Source: Pontederia crassipes (lineage: Eukaryota > Streptophyta > Magnoliopsida > Commelinales > Pontederiaceae). Taken from it: DNA of 64,000 bases. The notes under the pieces were generated by a model. It did not search any database, had not been told where the DNA came from, and worked only from the letters and a program-made list of their open reading frames with translations. The stretch is from assembly GCA_030549335.1 (NCBI GenBank), contig CM060193.1, forward strand, positions 62,421,646-62,485,645, given 5' to 3'. The translations under genes and the position numbers were made by a program. Shown piece after piece: positions 11,393-22,679 of the stretch (position 1 is its first letter; every line of letters starts with the position of its first letter).

Positions 11393-13272
11393 TGTCCACA
11401 AACATCTCATCCTTCTTAGACGATAGATCACACAATTTATTTTAGGTTCAATAGTTTGGCTATCCTATTTTTGGTTCAAGTGAGAGACATTTTGTCTCTT
11501 GCAGCCTCACCTCCTCACAACACAAGGTTGTCCTCCTCATAGTCTCCTTTTCTATAACCTCTTTGTTTGTGCCTACTGACAACTTGCAGTCGCCTACGCA
11601 ACACGAACCCCACCTCGGTTGTGCCTCCTCAAGGATATGACAAGCTTGGCTAAATCTACGAAAAATTAGCTGCATCGATAAAAACAAGCCCATCTTCTTT
11701 CTCTTCTATGAGGCTCCACAACTTTTACTAGTTGTGAATCAAATGCTATAATTTCGGAATGATCTTCTGGCTTTTCAATTTTTTAATTTGCTCATTTTAT
11801 TAATGACTCATCATAAAGCAAGACGCATATTGTAATTTGAGGCAATAATGCAGAAGTATACACACACACATATATAGGAAAAAAATCGAGCCTTCAATTA
11901 TTCCCCAATCCATCGCGCGGTCTCCTCTGCTTTTGGGAAAAAAATGATCTGCTCAGGGACGATATGCTCGATCCCCCCATTGCCCTGGTCGTTAATAATC
12001 CATCTTGCCCCTATTGTCGTAGTCGGCGATCGATCTTCCTACCTCGAAGCAGAAACTCACGTATGTCCAGGTCGCCAACGAGGAGGAGAGGCCACATTTT
12101 TCATTTGTTGTAGTTGTTGACGCTCGTTCTTCATCTCCTTGTCCGCTTGAGTCATCGACGAGATGAGTGGTCGCGCCTCCCTGCCGCAGGCGCCTCCGAT
12201 AGTTGAGTTTGTTGTCCGACATGGTCGACCTCTGAGGAGATGAGTGGTTGCACATCTCTGACACGGGCGCCTCCGACCATCCACCTTGTTGTCCGACATT
12301 GCCGGCCTCCACTTTGAGTAATCGACGAGATGAGTGGTCGTGCATCTTTGCCACGGGCGCCTCCGATCGTCCACCTTGCTGTCCGACATCACTAGCCCTT
12401 TTTCTCATGCGACCAGCCATAGCCGAGGCAGCTTTGTTGGCGACCGCAGCAGATGAGATGACCAGGGAATGGGTACGAAAGATGGATCGTTGGCACAGTG
12501 CGAGGAAGAGAGTAGATGACCAAAGATTCGAGTAGGAAAGATGGATCGATGGTGACCACAACAATGAGAGCCAGATCGAGCAAATCGGTGGCAAACGAAC
12601 GACCACAACAAACCAAAACGAACGAGGAGAGAAAAGGAGATGACTAAGGAAGATGGATCGTCGACATGCCGTGAGGAGAAGATGAGACGACCAAAGGTAG
12701 CACGAACTTCCCAAAGGCAGAGGATCCCGCGTGATGGATTGGGAAAAAATTGAAAGTTCAATTTTTTTCCAAATGCGCAATTGGACCAACAAATTTTTGC
12801 TTGAAAAGTAGGGTGAACCATGAAATCTCGAATCTACAGTTCATGTCATATCTAAGGGGCACCCACATAGGTAGGACGGTCCTATCCATTTGAATGGGTA
12901 GGACACCCATTAGATCTTATATATATTGAGTAAGTTTTTATAGCTGTTGGCTCTTGCATAATCTCTCAAGTAAATTGTTGGCTCTTTACTTTCCAAGGAA
13001 ATCTCTCTTTGTTTTTTTATAGCTGTGAGCTTGGGCGATTGTAGATTCATAATGTCTATGACTAAGATTGATTGACGGATAGCGCAGTAGCATTACACGA
13101 TGGAGGGGATCTAAACAGATAGAAAGTGTGGTGAGGATGTCATACGATGCAAGTGAGGGTGGTCGAGCTTTGGCGAGCTCATTAGGGTAGAGAAGGTCAT
13201 TCATATACTAGCCCTGAATCACACTTTGAGCTGTGCTTCATGTGATCTAACTATCCATGGAGAAACGGAAGT
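11393..13272. other. Transposon interior of unknown origin, no gene recognised
   Basis: This stretch lies between the LINE and the hAT insertion. Part of it (11990-12790) is GC-rich with a 266-codon open frame on the minus strand, but that frame is Ser/Leu/His-rich, partly repetitive and matches nothing I know. It may be captured or decayed sequence inside the inverted-repeat element. A short AC repeat (11859-11869) and an imperfect palindrome around 12868-12915 (GGACGGTCCTATCC) are also present. Confidence 0.4.
12155..12392. repeat. Three imperfect tandem copies of a 77-90 bp GC-rich unit
   Basis: GAGATGAGTGG recurs near 12160, 12237 and 12327. Each copy is followed by a GGCGCCTCCGA block and TTGTCCGACAT or CTGTCCGACAT. 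The repeats explain the internal similarity of open frames on both strands. Confidence 0.75.
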
Positions 13273-13626
13273 GTTTGAACTAGGGATGGCACCCGACCAT
13301 GATGGGAGGACACTCCCCCCGACCTGACCCTATTGATTAGCGCGCCCCCCAATCCCCAATGCAAAGGAAATCTAATCCCTCGACCCGATCTCTACAGGCC
13401 CTAAATCCCCACGGGACCCGATTTCCCAATTTTTAGGTGAAAAATATAAAAAAATAAAAAAATTTAATATTTGTACAATAATTAGAATATACATAATTAA
13501 ACCTAAAAAATTTATATGAATAATTTAACAAAATTAATCTCATGTTACAAGTTTCACAGTATAATGTTTAATTACAATGTTAAAAATAGCAAAAAATATA
13601 ATGACCTCTCTGCTTGAATACATATT

Positions 13627-13975
13627 TCACGACGTCCTCATTGCCAACAACGAACGTGGAAGTACCACCCGACGATCACCGTCACGGCCCTCCGTCAGTA
13701 ACCTCGTCCTCCTCCTCATTGATGCCCAACTCTTGCAGCGTGCGTCACTGCCTGTCCTCGCCGTCCTCCTGTAGCGAGCATCACCACCGTCTTTCACGAC
13801 GTCCTCGTCGCCAGTGACAAATGTGGAAATACTGCCCGGTAATCGCTACCACAACCCTCCTCCAGCAAGCTTCCTCATCATCCTCCTCATTGATTTCGCT
13901 CTCCGGCAACGAGCGTTGCTGCCAGTCCTCACCGCCCTCCTTTAGCGAGCATCGCCACCATCTTTCATTATGTCC
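13627..13975. repeat. Two tandem ~167-bp units inside the hAT element
   Basis: TTTCACGACGTCCTC occurs near 13625 and 13793. The following blocks (CCAACAACGAACGTGGAA / CCAGTGACAAATGTGGAA, GTAGCGAGCATC / TTAGCGAGCATC) keep the same order. A partial third unit starts near 13961. The source of this GC-rich sequence is unknown. Confidence 0.75.
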
Positions 13976-14214
13976 TCGCTTGGCGTGAGGATGCACGACC
14001 ATCGCCGCCCAAAAGTAGCATTGTGTTGTGAGCGCCACACTCATCCCCCAAGTTGTTCGGCATTATACAAGCTGATTGACCATCATGAAGAAAGGGATCT
14101 AGGGTTAGGGAGGAAGAAAGAGAATAGAGTTAGGGATTTAGGAGTTTATGTTATATATATGGTAGAGTGGATGGTTGAGATTTAGTGTTGTTTGATTTGA
14201 TGATTATAATAAAT

Positions 14215-14216
<2 letters not shown>

Positions 14217-14253
<37 letters not shown>
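14217..14253. repeat. (AT)n microsatellite
   Basis: An uninterrupted AT dinucleotide run of about 18 units lies inside the hAT element. Confidence 0.95.
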
Positions 14254-14255
<2 letters not shown>

Positions 14256-14393
14256 CAGGACGTGGGGATTCGAAAAACTCATGGGACAGGGTAATCCACC
14301 ACGTCCCGATCCCAGAAAGTGGGTGCGGGGATAGTTTGCCCTCCATCCCCCTACATCGTGAGAGAAAAATTCTTCGAATTCGGAACCCCAATA

Positions 14394-14627
14394 CAAAATT
14401 CCCCGCAAGACGCCGCGGGGGCAAGGGATATTGCCATCCCTAGTTTGAACATAAACAACATATTGCTACCCACTTGACTGGGTAGCATGCTTATTGAACC
14501 ATATATATATAAAATTCCCCACAAGACGCCACATGGGGCGAGAGATATTGCCATCCCTAGTTTGAACATAAACAACATATTGCTTCACACTTGAGTGGGT
14601 AGCATGCTTATTAAATCATATATATAT
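14394..14627. repeat. Tandem duplication (117-bp unit) of the hAT right end plus flank
   Basis: AAAATTCCCC(G/A)CAAGACGCC recurs with a 117-bp offset, as does TTGCCATCCCTAGTTTGAAC (14431 and 14548). Each unit holds the last ~50 bp of the hAT element, the GTTTGAAC site and ~65 bp of flank ending in TATATATATA. The duplication therefore postdates the hAT insertion. Confidence 0.88.
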
Positions 14628-15187
14628 AAGCCTATTTTTAGGCATATTTAATTATATTATATTTTATTTTATTTTCCTCTCTTAAATTATATCATATTTT
14701 TATTTTACGCATAACTAAATTTAAAATGAATTTCAAAATTTGAAATTAAGAGAGAGTGTTATGCGAAGAAAACAAAGGTTATAGTGTTAGAGGGAAAAAT
14801 ACTCTCTTCGATAGAATCTGAAATATGTACATAAATTAGATTATACATTCCGTTTGACATTAGGTCTTACTCTACAATTTTCAGAAACTATTTTATCAAA
14901 TTCAGTCAGATATAGTTTAAATAATAATCAATTATCATAATATCTTGACATTTCAATCTCTTTAAAAATAAAATTATATTATTAGAACACCTGCAAAATG
15001 AAAAGATTTCAATCGGTTTTTTTATTATGAAACATAATCAGATTATAAAATAAAAAAATTTATCTAATTAACAGGAATCATATCATTCCTGCCACCCAAA
15101 AGCTACCCATGGCAACTACCATCTCCAAAGACTTGTAAATATGTTCGAAGACAAAAGAGGTTAAAAGGAGGGAAGAGAAGGGGAAAT
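14628..15187. other. AT-rich intergenic DNA
   Basis: No gene, RNA or repeat boundary is supported here. Confidence 0.5.
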
Positions 15188-15523
15188 TCACCTCGTTTGA
15201 ATGAATTTTAACGAAGGAAAAAGAAAGGGAATGAAAGAAAAATTTATGTTCAATTCTAGCAACTTTTTTAACTCCAGGGAGAAAAGAAATTTTAACATAA
15301 CTTCACTTATTTACCCTCACTTTTATAAGTTTTTAAAACACGTTCTTATGTATTTAGAATCTTTGTTCATATTTAAATAAGGTTAAACATTCTTCATTCC
15401 CTTACTTCCCCTTCCCTCTCTTTCTCTTTCCTTTCATTTCTTTCCTTTCCCTTTCCTCTCTTTCTCTTTCTCTTTCCTTTCATTTCTTTCCTTTCTCCTT
15501 AATGAGCTTCTATCCAAACACAG
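15188..15523. repeat. Probable MITE with purine/pyrimidine-rich ends
   Basis: The left end CTCGTTTGAATGAATTTTAA, followed by a purine-rich run, is imperfectly complementary to the right end, a CCTTTCTTTC-rich run ending in CTATCCAAACACAGC. A polypyrimidine tract fills 15405-15500. No target-site duplication was confirmed. Confidence 0.4.
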
Positions 15524-17367
15524 CATAAGACTATCCAAGAGAAGAATTCGCTTTGTGGAGAGGTAACAAGGCAAAACTACAACTAAACAGAGCCGGAATC
15601 TGGCAACCAAAGTCTTTACAGGGAGCTGAAGGCTCGACTGTTATTTCTCATGGTTGATAATAAACTAGAATCGTTGCAAACAACAAGAGGACGGCAATAT
15701 GCAAAAGAAAAATATGTACAAGGAGCAAAAAGCTCTCAACTGCTGCTTCTCATGGTTGATGGGAACATCAAATACTAAACTTGACAATAAATATTTTTAG
15801 GTGCATACACAAAGGTTAGAATCTTGAATAACCGAAAGCTAGAAACATTTGTTTTCTGTTATGACGGTTCATAAATTTCAATATGGGCAATGGTCTAAAC
15901 ATTAATCATATATTGTAGTTTGAGGAGAACATTAAATATATTGTTGCATGAAGACGAATGTATAATTTGTAGTAGTGATGAAACGTGTGGTAATTTACAA
16001 TGTCATATTAGGAGCAGTTAATATAACAATACACAACTTTACAAGATTTCAAATCAATATACTAAGTGTCATCATATGGGAAGAAAGACTCGTAGTAAAC
16101 AAACACCCTTCTAAAGCATCTAGACTTTATATCCGATTACTCACCATGACAAACCTAATATTGGGGGGAAAAAGAACCTGTTTATCCAGGCCACCAAACA
16201 TGAGGACAAAGATTTGCTGATGGGAAAGCTTCCTTCATAAATTTTCAACTAACTAGGGTTGATTGTATAACGAGACTATCTGCCATTGCATTACCAATAG
16301 AATAGGAATGAAATCAAGGAGAATCATATACTTTTTTCAATGAAATAAATGAAGCTAGTGCCTAATATAAAACAAAACACTCTCATGGTGACTCAATAAC
16401 TTTTTTGAGAGAAGAAAAGATAACTTCCCAGTTATGACATCATCCATGTATGTATTACTATTAATAGTTGTGACGGACAAATGTATGCTCTACAGAGAGA
16501 GCATCGAAAACAATATTCTCAACAACGCAATCGTATGAGAAAAAATGTTTTCTCGGAGGCATTGATCATGAGTGTAAAAAAGTTTGGATGATTGTTTTGC
16601 ATTCCAATGATTCCAATATAGATAATGATGCCCATGCACATGTCATGCTTGATGCTTGATTTGAAAAATAGTTTGAACATCCGACAAAGAACCATAATTA
16701 ATTCAACTACAAATGTGTCTCAGAACACTGGTAATTGATTGCATCCATGACCATCAACATTAGCCAGTTAGTCAATCTCAATATCACAATAACACCTTAC
16801 ACAGCTAAATCTGTATGATCTACTTTCATACATTCTCAGACATATTGTCACAGAACATCAAGATACTATATTTTCAAATTCAATGCAATAACAAGACATT
16901 GAATTAGTTCTAGCATATGCATGGAAAGAAAAGAAAACTAAATCCTTGGTCACATATACTAACAGGATATTTCTCATAAGTTCTCAACTTTACTTGGGAA
17001 AATTTCTAATCTGGCTATCAGAAACTTTGACAAAGGATCACATATGTTAATTGATGATGAAACAAAGACAAACAAAAGATAAAATCTTCAGCTGCAAAGA
17101 AATTAATAGATATCATACACTCCCCTAAGAACCCGTATATTGCACAAAGGCGTCTAGAAGTACAATGGTGGATCAATAACTACTATGCATAATGATCTCA
17201 CAAGAACCTGAAGATAGGAACACTCCTTACATAATATATCAGACAGCAAACACATACAAATACCCGAAATAGCTAGATTCATCAAAGCAATTACTTAATT
17301 TATGTTAACAGTGTAATCACAATGGAACTTCCTGCTTCCTCCAGCGAATCATGTACATACCAGCATC
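15524..17367. other. Region downstream of HYC, no gene recognised
   Basis: This stretch follows the 3' end of the minus-strand HYC gene, so its right part probably holds the 3' untranslated region. A short diverged duplication (about 45 bp, ~101 bp apart) is visible at 15615-15660 and 15716-15762, both ending TTCTCATGGTTGAT. Nothing else was recognised. Confidence 0.45.
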
Positions 17368-18732
17368 TCACTTTGAAACCAAGAGCACCTCTGGTTTCCG
17401 GGGTTTGCTGGGAGTGTTGGGGTTTGAAGCAGAGCCTGGTAAGGACAAAGATTTTTCCATATTCTTCGCATTTTTATCCAGCCGGATCAAGCTACGGGTT
17501 GCCAAAATAGCTTGCGGCAACAGGTCATGTGATGCCCTGGCATAAACACACCGCACAGCCATGGCAGCCGCATCCCTGACCTCCTGGGGATTCAAAGGAG
17601 CAAGAAGGCAGTGACCTAAGATTTTCAGCACCGGCTGCAGGAGCTCCCAAGGGAGAGGAACCCTTGACCCCCTCCTCGAAGCCTTACCTCCTTCCTCCTC
17701 CCCACTGCAATGCCCCCGACTGGGACTCTCACAAATCCTCATTCCTTCCATCTTCTCTGCAGCGCCTGCAGTTTCTCCGTCATCCTCTGTCAAATTACGT
17801 ATTTGCAGTGATGAAGACGTAGACGACATCGAAGAAGAGTGAAACGATGAGGGATTCTGCTCGCCTCCATCAAGCTCGAAGCGACAGGAGCAGTCCTGGC
17901 CAGCCCAGGCGGAGACGAACTCGCAAAGATCTATCTTCGACCGCGCGGGCATGAGAGCAATATTCTTATAGTAGGCGTCCAATGCAACGCCGACTATGCA
18001 AGCACGCTTGGTGGACTTGACGGCGACTTGGGGCTCCAGGGGTGGCGAAAGGACGCCGACAGAAGGAGGTCGTGCGGCGGGTGACGCGGCAGGAGGTGAA
18101 GGGTGACGGGAAAATGTTGAAGGGGAGCGAGGAGAGTGATAGAGAGAAGGGAGCGAAAGGTCGGGGACGGTAACGAGAAGGGGCTTGCCCGCACGGGCTT
18201 TGACCTCGGCAGCGTAGAGGGCGAGGAGAACGGCTTCGAAGCCGGCGAGGGATGGCATGTCTCCGGTGCCGGATGAGGAGACAACGCGGGAGAGGTAGAG
18301 CCCGGAGAGGAGAGGGAGGAACGAAAGGGTGACGAGACGGAGGTCCGAGTCGGAGGATTGGAAGGTCTCGTAGAGCCACTGGCAGAGGGGATCGTCGCCA
18401 GAACCAGAGAGTGGGGCTGAGAGAGCCTCGGACACGGCGGCATAAGCGGCAGGGGAGTCGAGGAGGGACCGCGCCGGCCGGTCAGAATCCGCGAGAGCGG
18501 CAATCGCCGCCGCTGGCGACCGCGAAGGGGGGAGAAGGCCGCCGAGGACCTGGATGCGCGCACGGGCCCGGGATATGGATTCCCACCAAGACTGCATCGC
18601 GTTCTTACCGGCGCCGCCATTGGCGTTAGGGTTGGAGCTGGTGGAGTCGCCACCAGGGTATGCGCCAGCGGAGAAGGTGGTGGTGGCAGTGGCAGTGGAC
18701 GAGGAGGAGGGGGAACCGCCGGCGGTCGGCAT
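17368..18732 (-). CDS. HYC: Hyccin-family protein, PI4-kinase alpha complex subunit
   Basis: This is a full-length, intronless coding frame of 454 residues starting at ATG 18732. After a Ser/Thr/Gly-rich N-terminus (1-45) comes the hyccin domain, starting W-W-E-S-I-S-R-A-R-A-R-I-Q-V-L near residue 48. It contains S-D-R-P-A-R-S-L-L, D-P-L-C-Q-W-L-Y-E-T-F and L-R-L-V-T-L-S-F-L-P-L-L-S-G-L-Y-L. A Pro/Ser-rich linker follows, then R-A-C-I-V-G-V-A-L-D-A-Y-Y-K-N, an acidic Ser-rich loop, and a helical C-terminus (L-L-Q-P-V-L-K-I-L-G-H-C-L, ~360-425). In plants, hyccin proteins (HYC1/HYC2 in Arabidopsis) join PI4K-alpha1, NO POLLEN GERMINATION (TTC7-like) and EFOP (EFR3-like) proteins at the plasma membrane to make PI4P. 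That role is known for the family, not shown here. Strong GC richness in the first half is typical of monocot genes. Confidence 0.9.
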   Translation of the reverse strand: MPTAGGSPSSSSTATATTTFSAGAYPGGDSTSSNPNANGGAGKNAMQSWWESISRARARIQVLGGLLPPSRSPAAAIAALADSDRPARSLLDSPAAYAAVSEALSAPLSGSGDDPLCQWLYETFQSSDSDLRLVTLSFLPLLSGLYLSRVVSSSGTGDMPSLAGFEAVLLALYAAEVKARAGKPLLVTVPDLSLPSLYHSPRSPSTFSRHPSPPAASPAARPPSVGVLSPPLEPQVAVKSTKRACIVGVALDAYYKNIALMPARSKIDLCEFVSAWAGQDCSCRFELDGGEQNPSSFHSSSMSSTSSSLQIRNLTEDDGETAGAAEKMEGMRICESPSRGHCSGEEEGGKASRRGSRVPLPWELLQPVLKILGHCLLAPLNPQEVRDAAAMAVRCVYARASHDLLPQAILATRSLIRLDKNAKNMEKSLSLPGSASNPNTPSKPRKPEVLLVSK

Positions 18733-18877
18733 CGCAGATTCCGGCGTCGGATCTCCGGCGCCGATCCGGGGGGTGGAGTGGAGCTCCGGTGAGGTCGGTC
18801 GCGGTTTCAGATCTCGGGTATTTTTTCGACCACTCTCGAAAGGGGGGCGGAAACTGGAACGGGAGGGGTCTCGATTG

Positions 18878-18883
18878 CACGTG
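18878..18883. promoter_or_regulatory. Possible G-box core upstream of HYC
   Basis: A CACGTG hexamer lies 146 bp upstream of the HYC start codon. bZIP and bHLH factors bind this core. A single hexamer is weak evidence and could fall in the leader. Confidence 0.25.
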
Positions 18884-18899
18884 AGGCGCGGGTGATCAT

Positions 18900-20459
18900 G
18901 GGCAGGAGAGTTTGACTTGGTTTACGGGCGCTGTCGGATTTGAATTTTTATAATTAATTTATAATTAATTTTTTTAACTAAAGGTGCATCATCCATTAAT
19001 ATAAGTTCCTGATCATGTTCCAAAAGATGATCTTCTTATTGCATTGTGGCGCTTCATCTTCGTGATTAAGGGTCTTCAGCGGATCAACTCGTGAACCCGA
19101 CGATCCTATTCGACCCAAATCAAGTTAGGTCTATGGTCGGATCGATATGATTCGGCTATTGGTCAAAATTTTTCGACCCGAGTCGACCTGATCTGAAGAC
19201 TCGATTTTTATTTTTTTTAATTTTTTTAGAGATCGAGTCGACTACGAGTCGAAATTTTTTTGACCTGCGTGACTTGAAGACTCAATTTTTTATTCTTTTT
19301 ATTCTTTTTAATTTTCAGCTTATATTATGTATAAAAATATAAAAATAAAATATTTTAAATATGTAAAATAATGTTTAAATTTGACTAAGTTATTTTATGC
19401 ATTTTAAATAAATATTATATAATATTTTTATATTAAATAACAGAGAAATTAAGAGAAAATAAAAAAAAAATAGTCGAATAATTTGACCACCCGATCCCAT
19501 CGAATGGATCCATCCTTTCAAAATAGACTAATCCAACCCCATCCCACCCGTCCTATTTCTAATGAAGCTGGTAAAAAGGGTATGACTCAAGCCAAACACG
19601 ACTGAATTGTAGTTCTTTGCACCGGCCAAGGCCTTCTAACGCTGCCCTCCGAGTCCCCAAGTCGTCTCAGCGCGTCTGCAAAATAAAAGAGTGCTATTAT
19701 AAAACCCTGCACCCCTGGCTTGGTGGAGGAACTCTTTAGTCTTTACACCACATTGCGTGAATGGTTGCTTGAGTTGAGGCAAAATTAATATTATTTTTGT
19801 GTACCCAAAGCTCCACAGTGTGCAAACAAAGATTTATAATTTAAATTTAAGGTGCTGTGTTACCACTTTCAAGAGGTGGATGTAGTGTTTGTTCCATTCA
19901 TGATAAATAATTCATTAAAAGATATTTAATTGACGGCTGGCACAATATACATCATAATGAACAAGATAATGATGTTATTTCTTTTTATAAAGAGATAGCA
20001 CAATTATTAAACTCATTTTTTTATTCACTATTTATCTCGGTGGTACATCTTACATTTTTTTTCTTAATTTATATTTTCACTTTTTTGTTAGAAACAGCTC
20101 TTATAATTAGTTCTCTCAAATGATATAGCATATTACGAAAAATGAAAAGAAATCAAAAATCAAAACTCACTATAATGAACGTGTCAAATCATGTTTTCAA
20201 TTCTCATCGCTACATTTAATTTCATGTATCTAAAATTAAATTATGAAAATGATGGGTTGTGGCTTTGGCACGATTCAGGTGCGGTGCGATGGTTATGGAA
20301 AGTGAATCGGCCAACTCGGATCAGATTCACCTTACACTCGACCCGAGTTTAACTCCGTAGAGAAGTTTTTGACTATTTTCGAACACGGGTTGGGTTCTAC
20401 CCGATGTGAACCAAGTTTTGAGGGTAATTTTAGATATTTTATTATAGGTAATTGGATAA
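18900..20459. other. Intergenic DNA with decayed repeat remnants
   Basis: Two short segments (19080-19260 and 19480-19560) are rich in GACCCG/CGGGTC motifs, like the subterminal parts of hAT elements, around an AT-rich core. Inverted ends and a target-site duplication could not be confirmed. No gene is supported. Confidence 0.35.
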
Positions 20460-21779
20460 ACTTCGTGGTATATTTTTCCTAATCATCATCGTGATTATAT
20501 TATTATCATATATGGTCACTTATTATTATGTCTGATTTTTATATTGATCATATTACCTCATCTGATCATATTATTGATCCTAGTATGATCCTATCTTACC
20601 AAATTTTCATTACCATTGATTTTATTATTATTATCACACCCGATCGTGATATTGATTATAGTATTTGATCATTATCCTACTTGATTGTGTTGTCATCATG
20701 TATGATGTTATTATTGTCGTATCAGCTAATATTGTTATCGTATATGATCATGTGATTATTATCCTATTTGATTATAACATAATCATACCTGCCTTCATTA
20801 TCATCCCATTTGATCGTATGGTTAGTATATTCAATCATGTCATTTATTATAGTATTGATCTAATAGTTTTCTTTTGATTTCATCTTGTTAAACCTATACT
20901 AAATTGTTAAAAGATAGATATATTACATAAATAAGATAAAAACTGAAAACTACTAAGTCATCATGTTCCCTGATCATCTTTAAGTCTCTTAGGTCATATT
21001 GTTATTATATGGGGCAGATAATGTACCTAAAGATTTGAAATATTATATTTTAAAAAAGCCATGTGATTGGTCATGATCCCCCGCCATAAAAAATCATTGT
21101 TAGCGCTATTATTAGAATGTGGCTTGTCGTGTGCTTGATATCTCCCATTGGTCTATAGGAAAAAGAGAGTTTTTTTAATTGACCGACTGATCCACATTAT
21201 ATTAGATAAATGGAATTGAAATTGAATTGATCATTGAATGGAATGGAATTGAATTGGAATTAGAATTGAATTAAATTATATAGATCATGGTCATTTGAAT
21301 ATTGGCATTAATGACAATTTCCTCTTCCTATCTAATTGAATTGTTATTGACCAATGACCATTGATATTGAATTGAAAATCGATAAATTAAATAATGCCGT
21401 GGTGATTAGGCATCATTGAACATTATTAATTATTAAATTGATATTGATTGATCCCTCACATTGATTGTTAATTGAACACTGACACATTGATCAAGTCATT
21501 ATCAATTGATAATTGTTATTGATATTGATTGTTCTTTATCCTATCCTGATCTATTGATCCTATTGATAAATTGATATTGTTATTTGGTCTTTTGATTTTA
21601 GCCTGATTTCATCCTATTGGCTTACTAACATATTGATCCATTCGGGGTATTGCAATGTTAATTCATTGATTTATTGTTATATTGGTTCATTATTATATTG
21701 ATCAATCGATATATTCTTATATTGATTCACTTATTATCGTATTGTATCATCATCTGCTCAATTATTATTAGATTATTTT
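20460..21779. repeat. Cryptically simple AT-rich tract (TTGAT/ATTATT words)
   Basis: Short words such as ATTGATC, TGATCATATT, ATTGAATTG and ATTATTAT recur in scrambled order over more than 1 kb. The pattern resumes at 22680-22850, after the inserted element at 21780-22679. No coding sense is seen. Confidence 0.6.
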
Positions 21780-22679
21780 CATAAACCACTCTTAAACTAT
21801 CATCATTTTTTACATCTAACTCTAAATTACGAACTTATTTTTTTGAGTCCCTAAACTATCGCAATTTTTTCAATTTGATCATTCCGTTAACTTTTGTTAA
21901 CTTTTCTATTAAAATCGATTTTTTTCTATTTATGAAACATAAAAAATACCCCTTCTCTCATTTCTTCTAATATCTAAATTTAGAATAAAAAATAAAAAAG
22001 ATAAAAAGAAAAACATGGGCCGGTAGCAGGGGCGACCCCCTGCGTGCGCCAGCAACAGACGGGGCGACCCCCCCTATGCGCGTCGTGCCGACAATAGAGG
22101 ACGCGACTTCCTTGTGCACCTGACTACCCCCTACGTGCACCGGGCCTGCAGCAGGGGTGACCCCCCTCACGCGCCGGCAGTGAGGGGCGATCCTCCTCAC
22201 TCGCCGCTAGCAAAGGGCGACCCCCCCTTCGCGCGTCGAACCGGCAGTAGGGGGCGACACCCCCTGCGCACGTCGGACCGGTAGCAGGGGGCGACACCCC
22301 ATGCGTGCGCCGACAACAGAGGAGGCGACCCCCCTGTGCGCTAGCAGTCACATCCGGTCTAATGCGATGGGCGTGACGATCCCCCTCTCCTTTCTCCTAC
22401 ACGTGCCAGCTGCGATCGTCGCTGTCGTAGGGGGTGTCGACCCGGCTGGGTGGCCTTAGCTTCGTCGGTCATAGCAGACTCCCCGAGTCTGCCTGCGTGA
22501 AACCTATTTTTAATAGATGAATGGTAATTTCAACTTTTCATAATAAAGTTAACAGAAAATTTAACGGAAGTCAATAGAAGTATTAAATTGGAAAATCGCA
22601 ATAGTTTAGGGACCTAAAAAATAAGTTCGTAGTTTAGGGTTAAATGTGAAAATTCATAATAGTTTCGGGGTGATTTGTG
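21780..22679. mobile_element. Mutator-like non-autonomous element with ~120-bp inverted ends
   Basis: The left end (21780-21900) is the inverted counterpart of the right end (22560-22679). Shared blocks in order include AAACTAT, TACGAACTTATTTTTT, GTCCCTAAACTAT, GCAATTTT/GCGATTTT, CAATTT and GTTAACTTT. Long terminal inverted repeats enclosing unrelated GC-rich DNA are typical of Mutator-like elements. A 9-bp target duplication could not be confirmed, so the superfamily is inferred. Confidence 0.65.
22018..22350. repeat. GC-rich minisatellite inside the Mutator-like element
   Basis: Repeats of roughly 40-50 bp with the core GCAGGGGGCGACACCCC plus GCGCGTCGGACCGG-like spacers recur about seven times with many changes. 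The surrounding DNA is strongly AT-rich, so the composition jump is sharp at both sides. Confidence 0.7.

Larger units (their letters stand above)
13281..14442. mobile_element. Non-autonomous hAT element, 1162 bp, with 8-bp target-site duplication
   Basis: Terminal inverted repeats TAGGGATGGCA at 13281 and TGCCATCCCTA at 14442 are flanked by the perfect 8-bp repeat GTTTGAAC (13273-13280 and 14443-14450). An 8-bp duplication and TAGGG-type ends are hallmarks of hAT elements. The interior has C-rich subterminal segments (13310-13440, 14260-14420), a 167-bp tandem repeat and an AT microsatellite. It has no transposase motif, so it would depend on an enzyme made elsewhere. Confidence 0.9.
6180..14625. 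mobile_element. Composite DNA transposon with inverted ends, carrying nested insertions
   Basis: The sequence at 6180-6231 (with 11393 onward) reappears inverted at 14451-14505 and again at 14565-14625. The left end reads GGGATGTTACCCACTCAAGT then AGGTAGCAATATGCTG. The reverse complement of the right end reads AAGCATGCTACCCASTCAAGT then GGTAGCAATATGTTG. Removing the LINE (6232-11380) and the hAT element (13281-14442) leaves a host element of about 2 kb. No transposase is visible. The superfamily is not assigned and its target-site duplication is unclear. Confidence 0.5.

Noticed and set aside
11992..12792. 266-codon frame on the minus strand as a real gene
   Set aside because: It is low-complexity, overlaps tandem repeats and sits inside a transposon; no family is recognised.
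17994..18653. 219-codon frame on the minus strand, overlapping HYC
   Set aside because: It is a shifted-frame shadow of the GC-rich HYC coding sequence; the HYC frame carries recognisable hyccin motifs.
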